From Glycine soja (Eukaryota > Streptophyta > Magnoliopsida > Fabales > Fabaceae): a stretch of 64,000 bases of DNA. The position numbers and the translations under genes were made by a program. The notes under the pieces were generated by a model. That model saw only the letters and a program-made list of their open reading frames with translations, searched no databases and had not been told where the DNA came from. Shown piece after piece: positions 46,741 to 58,363 of this stretch (position 1 is its first letter; every line of letters starts with the position of its first letter). The DNA lies in NCBI RefSeq assembly GCF_004193775.1, contig NC_041021.1:34483718-34547717 (forward strand), in the 5' to 3' direction.

Positions 46741-47239
46741 TTCTCTATTTTTTTTTTCAGTTTTCTCTTGTGAACTTCATCTCATTGTATTCTTCATTTT
46801 TGTTTTCTGTTTTCTCTTGCTCTTACTTTTCAGTGTTCTATTGTCTTGAATCGCTGAGGTCTTTTTCTTTGGCCATCTATCTCCCAAAAATCCAAATCCA
46901 TTCACTTTTTTCTCTCTATCTTGTTGGTTAGTCACGACATCCTTTGTTACTATTTACTGGTATGTTTGCATAGGAGCTAAGACCTATAACTGTTTATGGT
47001 TAATTATGAAATAGCACCATTTATATGTATTTGGTGTGAATTATATAAGCTGTATAAAAAAATTTCAAAATTAGCAATCGTCCTACAATAACATTTTTGG
47101 GGTTAGTCGCTCCATGCAACTATCCTGGATTGACTACTATAACTGAATTACTGAAGAATTCTTTTTTCAAGTAGTATATATCTAATATCCATGGTTAGTT
47201 AGAATTACATATTATTTCAGAACTTGTGCATGTTCTCTG
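46741..47239. other. Spacer between copia and the organelle-like block
   Basis: T/C-rich nuclear-looking sequence (CAGTTTTCTCTTG repeated twice). No gene seen. Confidence 0.4.
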
Positions 47240-49250
47240 GCCCCTTGGTTTTTTAAAATGTCAACTTGAGTTGGAACAAACCCTTTTCCCAGCTACATCG
47301 GATATTGTTGTAGTTGATGAAAGAGCTGTAGTTTATGCTAAAGCATCGGTTACGAATGACCCAATCTATCTATGGTAACCACCCTTACTTTTAGTAGATG
47401 GAGATGCGCACCTAGGAAAGACGGATGAAAGAGAACCTGCCCTAAGAGATTGGCATAGGCCTGTGGGCCCGCTGTGGTAGAAGGCCTTTGTTGGCCTGTC
47501 GATCTATCCTGATTAACTTACTGACGCTATTTCTGACTAGAGAGAGGGCTTAGATCGGAGAGGAGCAACTATTTTATTTTTAACATAAAGCAGTGATGAA
47601 TGGGACGGAGCTGCTACAATCAATAGCTTCAGCTGCTTTATGTATTAGAGCAGAGGTGGTAGTTAGCAGCAGGAATAGGACCAACAACTAGGGTTGTTCA
47701 TAGAGCAGTTGTCTTTCCGTCTCAAGCAGAGAAAACATCTAAAGAATCTTTATCTATGGCTCTACCAGGGAATCCTAGTTAGTTATAGGGTTCTGAACCA
47801 GAGCAGAGATAGGAAAAAGCATATCCTATGTATACTGAACCTGAGCTTGCTTACCATAGGACTGCTATTGGATAGGTTTACGTTTTTTCTCCAACTCGCT
47901 TATTATAGTGGGAAGCTCGGCTGGTAAGGGATTCTATTAGGATAGGACTCCAACTGTAAGAACTGGCCTTAGTACTGCAGCAATTGGAAAGAGAACTGAA
48001 AAGACCTTCGACCATTTCATTTGGTAACACGTTTAGCTCGTTATGAAACGTATTGTTAGAACTAGAAGTGTTCTTAGTCCAGGTAAGAGTCCAATGCTAG
48101 ATTAATAATGTAAAATATGAGATATCCTAAGGTATTTAATTGCTTGTTTGATAGAATAAAGAGGAAAGAAGTCTGTTTCCTATTGATAGTGGCACTTTCA
48201 GAGGCTGGTGGGGAACTCCCATATGGATGGCTAAGAATAATTCATATATAGGCTATAGGCTTGAAAAGAGTGCTAGCTTTCGTTAGGCCTTTCTTTTCCT
48301 AAAGATAGGATCCCATCTTCCCTAATTCTGAGCAAGAACATCTTATTCAATTCAACAAGTGCTACCCACTAATCTAATCTAATCTCAGTCGAATGCTCCT
48401 TAAGTTTAAGGGGTAAGTCCTCAACGAAAAGCCATAACTCTTAACCGTTCGGATCCCATATACGCATGGGCTACTTCACTCCTTTCTTTATTTCATGTTT
48501 TCTCGAGAAAATTAGTTGCAAATAGATTTTTGCCCATAAACGGACATTCAAATCGATCAACTCGCTAAAACCCTGTATTTTTTATTGCAAGTCAATTTTT
48601 TCCTATAGACGAACATTGAAATCGATACAGTTTCATTTTCCCGGGAATTTTGCTTTCAAATGGGAAAGATTGGCTGAATTCCTATCCCAAGAGTGGATTC
48701 TGATTCAGTAGTTTTCTTCAGGTTGGGTCGGCTTGAGCTTGAGACAGATATGGTTATTCTGGGTCAGTGCTAATGGGAACTACATATCAAAGAGACCGAG
48801 TTCCATTTAGTTCCAAAGACTGGTAGGGATAGGGATCAATTCAATCGACCTACTTCCCCTTACTATAAATATAAATAGTAAAACTACTCTGTCCCATAGT
48901 GAGAGTGGAGTTCCAAGCGACTATTTTCTGCCCAAGTTTCTTTCCTTTTGTGAAAGCATATGACATAGTTAAAGAAAAAGAAGAGAATGCAAGCGGAACT
49001 TCATTCGTAAGCGGTGTTGGAGGACTAGCAATTGAATCAGCTGTTGATGCAATAAAAGTTGTGATCCTAGGAGCTGCACATGATGGGGAATAGCCGGTGC
49101 ATCGATATTCTGTAAGTGTTCCATAAACCGGAGGATTTCCGCTTTGAGATCTCAAAGGAGCTCATCTGAAGCCCCTCCCAGGCCAAGTTCCCCCACTGAA
49201 AAAGCTAGAGAAAGGTTGCCCAACCCCGACTTCCCTAGGCCCTTCGTTCA

Positions 49251-49454
<204 letters not shown>

Positions 49455-49567
49455 AAATACTATTTTTTATTCATTGAGATATGTTTACTTTGTATATCAT
49501 TCCGCTGTAAATATAAGAATCTTATCTTATAGATCTATTGTGGTCTTGAAACTTTATAATTCTAATA

Positions 49568-49603
49568 ATGGAAACAAAACCCTAATTGTCATCTCTATCA
49601 GTT
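49568..49603 (+). pseudogene. psbN: psbN 5' fragment, plastid origin
   Basis: ATGGAAACA, then ACCCTAATTGTC and ATCTCTATC, corresponds to the first dozen codons of psbN, with about one base lost near codon 4. It starts 113 bp from the psbH start and reads the opposite way, as in plastid genomes. Similarity stops at about 49603. Confidence 0.75.
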
Positions 49604-50070
49604 AGTTAGCTAGCCGCTCTTTCCCTAGTCTTAGCTAGTCTCATTTTCCTTCGGCTTCTTGTAAGGCTCACTTCACTTCTCTTGAAAGACAAGACAGGGA
49701 AGAGGTTACTATGTAGCTAACGGGAGAGGTATGAAGATCTCAACCTTAGGGAGAGGTTAGAATACGCTCTCCCTCATAGCCCAAGGAAGGGCAGTAGCTT
49801 GATTACTTGACTGCCAGTTCCAATGTCACCTCGTTCTTTCTATCTTCCTTCCGTTACCTTGTTCTTCTTGCCATTGGGGCTTCAACCTTTCCATCATTTC
49901 CTGCGATCGAGCTAGCTTAACATCCATCCTTATTAATTAAAGCATGATGTTGTTATTCTGCTCGGCACATTTCTTCGAGATTTTCCCTTGGTCAAGTAAA
50001 GGACCAGGTGAGCTGAAGGCGAGCGGGGGGACGTAAAGTGCTCTATAAGCACAATAAGGCGGGGAACTCA

Positions 50071-50367
50071 TCACATATATAATCTAGTTGTTGTTCGTAC
50101 CATCATGCTATGGTCGAATGGACTCGTAAGGACGAACTGAAATACCCCATCATAGCACTCTAAGGTCCCGCGAGGAACTATTGAAGCTTCCAACTTTCCA
50201 CCTATATGGATTGTTTGAGCGTAAATAGACATGATCTTCGTTCGGTACGCGTCCAGTCCAGTCTCTCTAAGCCCTGAAACCGTAACTATGGCTATGTTCT
50301 GAGATCCGTCTTTTCTGCTGTTCAAAGATCTCTCTAATTCCTTTTCTTTCGAAGTGGCATTGCCCAA
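50071..50367 (-). other. 98-codon open frame in the organelle-like block, unrecognised
   Basis: From ATG 50367 the frame reads MGNATSKEKELERSLNSR, contains NIAIVTVSGLRETGLDAY and IHIGGKLEASIVPRGTLE, and ends TTRLYM. The composition looks like a real protein rather than a chance frame, and it is the longest frame in the mitochondrial-like part. It was not matched to a known mitochondrial gene; it could be part of one or a lineage-specific orf. No transcription signal is visible. Confidence 0.35.
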
Positions 50368-50945
50368 AGTCGAATCAAAGGCTTGACAGGGTCTTCTTAG
50401 CCCAGGCTAACTAGAATAGTTAGTAGCTTATAGGATCCCAAAGCAATAACCACAGATGGTGGAGCATTCGTCTTTTTAACCAGTTTTCCAAAACCAAGAT
50501 ATCCTGCCTATCCCGAAAAATGGACTCCCTAAAAAAAAAGTAACTTCGTAGCAAGAGTGGTTTTGACTAAGCATATGACGAAGGCTCGGCCGAAGCTAGA
50601 GCTAAGTGGCTTTTTCAGGGTAAGTATGGAAAGCATAGGTCGACTTATGAACATTGATTGGATTGGTTAATTTACTTAAAAATCCGAAAGGGCAGCCTAT
50701 AGACATCATTTTGAGGGAAATTAACATTGAGATGATGAAAAATATAGACCGGTGTGTCACTGGTCTTTCGTTCGTAGTGGGATAAACTAACCTAAATAGT
50801 CAAGTGAAGGAGACCCACATGCCCACTTCTCCTTCCTCGCCCTATTTCTGGGACGAGCCTCATTATTATTTGAGGATACCCCCGCTCAAATAAAAACTAC
50901 AACCCCCGAAAGACTAAGAGGAAGAATCTTAAACCCACATATCCT

Positions 50946-53900
50946 TTTTTACATCATAGCATAGAAAGCAGTACCATTGATCCCATATTAATCGTAATGT
51001 GTCAAAGCTCAAATTGTCATGTCTTCCTTAAATGAGGTTTCACTAGTACCATGCCCCACGTTGTTGGACGATTGATCTCGGCACTTGGAAAAGATGATGT
51101 TTTCAAATTAGTGTTTTATCAATATACTTTCCGTGGGTCCATTATATGGAAGAAATGGAGGTCATAAAGTTCCTTTTTCAACAACAGGAATTCTTACCTG
51201 CAAAAATGTCATCAGTTGTCTTGTGAAGTATCCATCACCTATAGCTTTTCAAGAAGCATCCGCAATGATGGGGAAAAAAAAAGGTATTTTTGAAGGGTAA
51301 TATTAGATATACAAATACATGAAAATTCACATTGCCAATGAAAAAGCATCAAAAGATAACATTAGAAATTGAAACCTGTAAACTACCGAAATTTTTGAAA
51401 GAATTGTTTGGAACTACAGACGATGGTTAAGCTGCAAGTAGTGTGATTTCATTATGCATTAGAGGCTAAGTAATGAGACAGGAGGGAAAGAATGGAGAGT
51501 GTAATTGGACGGAGAGTTAGTTGGTGAAAGGTTGAATAACATAAAGGGTATATATGGATGGAAAGAAAGAAAATAGAGAGAAAAGAAAGCACCAATATGA
51601 ATATATTGTTCTTTGTTTGATTTAAGAGAAAGAGAAAAGAAAGAAAAAAGTTGACTTGTAGATAAAAAAATAATTTTTCATGTTCTCTTATTTTCTTTTT
51701 AATTCAAATTTTAAAAAAGAAATTGTCTGTCATTTTCTTTCTTTCAATCCAAACGGAGGGAAGTGTATGGAAAAAAGGATATTGAGAAAAAATAGATAAA
51801 ACTCAGCACATTACTCTTTCGTAAGGGGAAAACCTTTCGAGAATAGTCTCCTTGATTCTGTAACAACGGTGGCAACTTTTTCGTTCTTGTTTTCTTTCTT
51901 GACAGATTATTCTATCATGCATGTGAAATTAAAAAAAAATCACATTGTATGACAGTTTATTTTTAACCATGGGATGTGTTACACTTTTAATATTTAAGCG
52001 TATCTAACGACTCGGGTTAGTTTCATACCATTTATTTTCGCATGGTAGAATTCGTCTTCTTTCTCTCTGAACCTGTCATCATTCTTTTTGCATTTGAGTT
52101 TTTATCGATAAACAAGAGGTATGTCAAAGTCTGATTAGGAACATGCATGTACAAGTCAGATGTTCCAAACTAGGGTATCCAATGACTCAAAGATGCAAGA
52201 TATCTTGGAGAGAGTTTTAAATTTTTAATTTTTGACTTAAATATATTATTTTAGTCCTTGTATATAAAGTGTAACATACACTTTTAAAAAATTATCCTTT
52301 TAAAATTATTTTTTAGAAGTCCTCTTGATGGAGGATGTGAAATGGATGATTTTGTGTGTGTGTATTGTGAAATGGATTACGATAATTAATAATGAGGTGT
52401 TAATGATCTTTACCACAAAAGCCTTATTCCTCATTGACCAATCAAAAAGAAAATTTACTCGAGCAAAGAAATTCAAATCCCATACTTGTTATTTTGTTGA
52501 GTTGAGCATGTGAAATACAAATCTCATACGTATTCTGCAAATATTATTTCCTTGTTTGTGAATATGAAAATTTTACAAGAAAAATTTCAACCACAAAATT
52601 TATTTGTAGTTGTAAACATGGGGCAATCATACTATTTTAAGAGTGAAACCTTCACTTATTTTAATCTCTTTATCGCAAGCATCAATTACTTTAGTTCTTG
52701 AATTTGCAAATAGTGATTTACTTTAATTCATTTTTTGTATAAAACAGCAGTAAAAATAAAATAGAAAAGAAAACTAAAATAAAGGACTCTTCAATTAAGA
52801 AAATATTTTTTTTTAAATCAAATTTTAAAGTGACCGAGTCTTAGAATATCAAGAATTAAAATAGAAGACTACTCAACACTTTATATTTCAGGTCCAGAAG
52901 GAATAATTGCTCAAAGAAGGTGCCAATTATCTTTGTTCAAATTTCTGTTTATAACTTGGTTTGTACAAAGGTAGCGGAACATTGATTATGTATCAATTAT
53001 TCTGAGGTTGATTAACTTCAATTCATTTCAAACACTACTGTGATTGGTGTAGCTCAAAAAAGAAAGAAAAAGAAAAATCAAGCGACTGAAGTAATAGATA
53101 GTATTAATTTTGCCAGTTGCCACCTCATAGAGGCAAGTGCAGTGCAGAATTAGTTATAAATTAGCGAACTTTCTGTCTTTCTTTTGCTGCTTCTGACCAT
53201 TCAGAAAGCAATCGATGTGCATTCCTTCTATTGTAGACACTATAATCTTGGTCGTATTATAGTGTGTGTTAGTTGAGTGAAAATCATTACATCTGGAGAG
53301 TGAAGACGGGAACAATCCCGAGAGAAAGTTATTATAATTTAGCTTTTATCATGTTCATTGTTCAAGAAGCCAATCCTCAATGAACTCGCAGTTAAAATGA
53401 TTACTATATGCTCATCAACATTCAACATAATTGTGTTAGCGTTTGATATTCACTTAATCTTAGCTTGCTTACTTCAGGGATAAGGCTCTCTTCACTCTAG
53501 TCCAAGGAATAGTAGTCCCCTAATTATGATAGAAATTCAATAGAGAATCTAATTATGCGGATAACTAGTCACAAATGATTTTTTTAGCAGTATTTTCTCA
53601 CTTAACATAAACCATTAAACCTTATAGTGGGTACTATTATACAAAGGGGATTTGCAATTTTTTTAAAGTACGAATTTGTTTTTTTTTAATCCTCCAATTC
53701 ACCACGGGGAAGAGACCCTTAACTAATTTCAAGTTTACCCAAAAGATAGATAAAATTTAACTAAGAATTATTTTTTCCAAGAATTAAACTCGAAAAATAT
53801 TCATACAATTTAATCTTAATTTCAATACATTAATTACTTGTATAAAATTACTTAGATATTTTTTAAGTAGGGATTTGCATCTTCGGTTTAACTTTTTAAT

Positions 53901-54876
53901 TTAAGAAAAAATATAAATTTATTAAATATTAATTTAATATATAAGCAAAAAATCATAAATGCCCGGTTATTCATTTAAATATAAACTACACTAAAACAAA
54001 ATGAAATTGCAAATACTATTTAGGCTATAATTATATGTTTTTCATCATATTTTAAATTTTTGCTATATAATTAAAATTAATTTAAAATTATATTAGTGTT
54101 ACTTTTTATCTTAACTATGTACAAAAATAACAAATTGTTAGCACTCAATACCTGTCGACATAATAGTAGTAATTATATGCTTCTAGTTATCCCAAAAGAA
54201 ATCATGGAAACCATTTTTGTCTCCCACTCCAACTTGCCAAAAGATGGGTTAACTCTATGCTCTATTACAATATTTCACAGTAAAAGTACATTAAATTATT
54301 TCAAGATTACAGTCTTTTTTTCTTAATCAAATGTTTTTTCCCTTAAAATGGAAAAGAGAATTATTTTCTTGAAGCAATTTACTACCATATTTGCAATTAA
54401 AATGCATTCAAATGACTCGCATTTTCCATCTAAAGATATGTTTCGGTATCTTTGTAATCTAATACTTCAATTGATTTAAAATATAATTGTCATTTACATT
54501 TTTTTATAGAAATTAAAAAGTATTATATATTCTCTATTTTAAATAAATATCATGCGTATTTTTTATTATATTATAATATGTTCAATCTTACTTGGCATAT
54601 TCTTGATAACTACTGCTCTACACAAACAAACTATCTTTGGCTAAAAGCCAGAAACCACGAATTGTAAAGAGTCCAATAAGTAGGTTGATTAGAGGAAGCT
54701 TTGTGAATGATATATTTGTGATTGCTGAACTCACCATTAACGACTTTTGAGTCTATAAGTTTATCATATATTCTTATCTTCCAAAAGTATACAAAACAAA
54801 CTATGATCCTCAATTTCAGTGCATTTTAAATGTTTTTTTATTCAATGTTGATTTTCAATAATGTTTATGCAATTCT
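50946..54876. other. AT-rich spacer
   Basis: No gene or repeat array is seen. Open frames at 52325-52701 and 54096-54326 look random in composition. Confidence 0.5.
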
Positions 54877-55095
54877 TGTTGGGTTATAAGTACGAGTTAA
54901 AGTCTCACATCGAATAGAAATGAAAAAATTTTGGGTGAAACACTTATAAGTGAAGAGAAGATCGATAAATCTGAGTGTTAAGGTTTTGTGTTAAAATTTG
55001 GGGTCAGGGCTCGAGAGGGAGACTACTATGGGAAAGAGACTCACACTTGTTGGGTTGGTTGGTACTACAGGTGCATCACTCGAATCTTCCCAACA
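54877..55095. mobile_element. 219-bp solo LTR (TRIM-like) with 5-bp target duplication
   Basis: Begins TGTTGGG and ends CCCAACA (TG...CA with 7-bp perfect inverted termini). It is flanked on both sides by ATTCT (54872-54876 and 55096-55100). The interior includes AAAGTCTCACATCG, a phrase found in short plant LTR elements. The size, terminal dinucleotides and 5-bp duplication fit a solo LTR left by recombination of a small retroelement. The family is not identified. Confidence 0.8.
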
Positions 55096-55542
55096 ATTCT
55101 ATCTTTTGTATTTTATTAATATTTATTAAATTGATTCTATATATGTGTGTAAGATAATATGTCTTCACAAACTCATGCAATAATTTGATATAAATTAAAT
55201 TTTTGAAGTAATAATTATTTAAAACAGAACTATAAATAAGAAAACAAGATTATTCCTTCTTATTGATTATAGCTTTGGACAAAAGTCAGATTCTGCTTTT
55301 TCCAGTACGAGCAGGGTGGCCTAGTCTTGAAAACTTTGTAATGCTTAAGCAATTGGCGCATAATTTAATGGAGAACGCGAAAAGGTGTTTTTAGAGAAAT
55401 ACTTAAGGGGAAAAAAATTAGTATTTTAGCATTTCAACTTTATTTATTTCAGTTTAGTTCTTTAATATTTTTATTTCATTTACTGTGTATATAGGTTTGG
55501 GTACCCTTTTGTCCTCATATTAATATATATTACCTTTTGCTG

Positions 55543-55546
<4 letters not shown>

Positions 55547-55617
<71 letters not shown>
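55547..55617. repeat. (TA)n microsatellite, about 70 bp
   Basis: Roughly 35 uninterrupted TA units. Confidence 0.95.
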
Positions 55618-55619
<2 letters not shown>

Positions 55620-57574
55620 CATTTTAAAATTTATAACTTTTTAATTTATGTATTTTGTTAAATTATTGATTTTAGTAACAATAAAACTATCATAATTGGT
55701 TAAAAAATGTTATAATTATGTCTTCATAAACCCCTACTGTTGTCAATTGACAAAAAAGAAAATTCAAATCAAAACAAAAGATTAAAATGAAAAAAAAAAC
55801 TAAACAGGAAAAAATAAAACTAAAAGATCCATACAGTCAGCTTAAATCAAATTAAAACTATTATACTATAAGCATAGAATTATTTAATATTTTTAAATAA
55901 TGAAAATATTTAATAATGTTTATTTGCGTCAACAATGAATGTTAATTGTGTACCCAATAATTAAATCCTCCATGATAAGTAGCAGTGGAGATAAAATCAC
56001 AAGTAGAACGATGAAAGAATTATATAATTAATAATATGTGGATAATTAAAAAAAACCAGGGAAATTGACATTAGAGGGGGGAGCCCTGAAAATTAGTAAC
56101 ACCAATTGCTTAGTCCAATCATCTTTGAGTAGAGACTAACACATACGTGGGCTTATTGTTTATGAGGTAACAGAATCTAGCATTTGAGTAAATGGTAGGG
56201 TCATTAGCATGTTTTGTTAGCACACGCAATTCATAGTCCATTTAAAGCATCTTTCACCAACTTCACTAGCCCACCCCATCATAAGGGGAAAAATGGTAAA
56301 AATAACTCAAAGGTCAAAAACTACATTTAATTACTAATTTAAAAATCTCACCGTTTTATTTTCAAGTCTTTAATGTCCCCATCTTGTTGACAAATCACAC
56401 AATATGTGCTTAAACACATTTTGTCTTGTATGGTGATTAAAAAAAAACGTTTTTCTTATTAATACTATCAGATTTGAGGGCTGAGATCAAAGAAATAAAA
56501 GCAAAAAAGTAGTAATTAAAAGTGATTGAAAATAATTTAAATAACATTGGTATACTTTTAATGTAATAAATGTTTGTAATTTTAATAACTTCAGCATGTT
56601 TATCTCCTTAACCTTGATCTTTAAAACTGACGCTATCAAATTGGTGAAAGAAATAATTGCATTAATTATGAAATATCTACTTAATTAAACAAAAATATAC
56701 TCGTAATCACTTCGCCTCAGTGACAGGACAGCATTTTATATCGAAGCCAAAGGAGGAAAGACATTAAATTCATCAAACAACTTATTATTCCAATTGATTG
56801 GATCTCTCTGGTATTACCTCCATTTCAAGGTAGTTGTGTTAGAGTATTATGATTGAAATAAGATTTGCTTTTATACAATTCAACTTTATAATAAATATCT
56901 TTAGTTACGGGAATTATATTTGAAATTTATAATGAATGATTTAAATCATGACATAAAATTATTTAAAAAATAAATAAATAAATTATACATTAAGAAAGGT
57001 AGACAATTAAAACCATCCAATGACAAATATTTACATCATGATTCAACATCAACATCCCAAATATCCTCATAAAAAAATAGAAGCTTCCCATTCCCACATA
57101 AGTAGTGCTTATCTTTTTTAAGAAAATAAAATAAAAAGGGGCTAATATTTCGAGGCATACAATACTACAAGCAGGAGCAGCCATTCTTTGTGTCACTGTC
57201 GGATTTCTCGTGATTGTCATTCACTCCTATAATTAATAGCCACCAACCTAACGAACAAAAAGTACTTTAGAATTCAGCAAAATTTAAAAAAAAAAAAAAA
57301 AAAAAGTTGTAGTAACTTGTAATAAATAAATAAACAAATCCCCTAATCCACTTGGAGGAACCATGATCCTTCAATTTCATGACTATGAGTCACTCCCACT
57401 GTACACATAACACAATGTACCCCTTCTACGTGAAGTCAATATTATATTTTCCTTTCCCTCAAGCAACAAGCCAATGACAAAAATACCCCCAGCCACGTAA
57501 TTCACCTCAACCCAAACCACAAGGGCAATACCGTCAATATAACAATTAAAACCTCTCGTCACGTGACTTCAAAC
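55618..57574. other. AT-rich spacer and 3' flank of the Ser-rich protein gene
   Basis: A poly-A run of about 20 bases is at 57284-57305. No gene seen. The last 200 bp probably contain the downstream gene's 3' UTR. Confidence 0.45.
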
Positions 57575-58363
57575 CTACGACGCTTGCGGTAACGGAAACG
57601 ACGTCGTTACGGCGACGCTGCTGTGATCCTTGCAACTCAGTGCCTTCAGTATTCTCCACGACACCTTCCCGTGGCTGCGATTCACGGCCATCTTTCCGCC
57701 GGAATCCGCCGTGAGAAACATCGTGCTGGACGGATTTCGGCGAACCTGCCGGTTCTTCATGTCGCTGAGCTCCATCTCCGGCGGAATCTTCATCGTCCCG
57801 AACATCAGAGAGTACCAGCGCGGCTTCGTCGCCTTCTTCACCGCTGCCTCCGGCGGCACGACGCTTCTGCTGGAAGAATTCCGATCAACCTCCGGCGCCG
57901 CAGACTCTCGCAACCTGCTATAATCCAAGCTCTTGCTGTTCCTCATCATGAGGTGGCGAGAACCGGTGAACGTGCTCACACTGTTCGATCGCGTCACGGA
58001 GGAGAGAGACTCCGATCTCCGGCGGCGCGCGGGAGATTTCTCCTCTTCAGCGGCGATGAGGTTTTTCAGCGGCTGTTCGGCCTTGAAAGGAACGAGTTTG
58101 CCGCAGAAAATGATGTCGTCGGCGGGGCACATGTCGGAGCTGCTGCTGCTGCTGAAGCCGTTGAAAATCTCGCCGGCGTGATCGGGTAACGAGGACGGTC
58201 GGAGAATTTTCTTAAACGACATGTCGTCCAAGCTTGGAGTTCTGGAATTGCGGTTAAGTGGAAGGTCGCAGAGCGAGAGTGCCTCCTCTCGTTCTTCTTC
58301 TTCTTCTTCTTGGGATTCCATGTCATCGGAGTCTTTCATTATGTGTGTTTGCTCTTCTTCCAT
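57575..58363 (-). CDS. Uncharacterised Ser-rich plant protein (At5g16030/At3g02500-like), 262 aa
   Basis: A single-exon frame from ATG 58363 (MEEEQTHIMKDSDDMESQEE). Features in order: an acidic N-terminus with a Glu run; SRTPSLDDMSFKKILRPSSL; a Ser run followed by PADDIIFCGKLVPFKAEQ; an Arg-rich RRRRSESLSSVTRSNS; MRNSKSLDYSRLRES; KPRWYSLMFGTMKIPPEMEL; DMKNRQVRRNPSSTMF; and a basic C-terminus (SWRILKALSCKD). There is no membrane segment or signal peptide. The DDIIFCGKLVPF and RNSKSLDY motifs recall a conserved plant family of unknown function, loosely like membrane-associated kinase regulators; the family link is from memory and no function is claimed. GC-rich codons contrast with the surroundings, which supports it being a real gene. 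Confidence 0.75.
   Translation of the reverse strand: MEEEQTHIMKDSDDMESQEEEEEEREEALSLCDLPLNRNSRTPSLDDMSFKKILRPSSLPDHAGEIFNGFSSSSSSDMCPADDIIFCGKLVPFKAEQPLKNLIAAEEEKSPARRRRSESLSSVTRSNSVSTFTGSRHLMMRNSKSLDYSRLRESAAPEVDRNSSSRSVVPPEAAVKKATKPRWYSLMFGTMKIPPEMELSDMKNRQVRRNPSSTMFLTADSGGKMAVNRSHGKVSWRILKALSCKDHSSVAVTTSFPLPQAS

Noticed and set aside
54960..55060. Possible 5S rRNA-like segment within the solo LTR, as in Cassandra TRIM elements
   Set aside because: No recognisable 5S internal control region is present; only the small size and LTR ends are similar.
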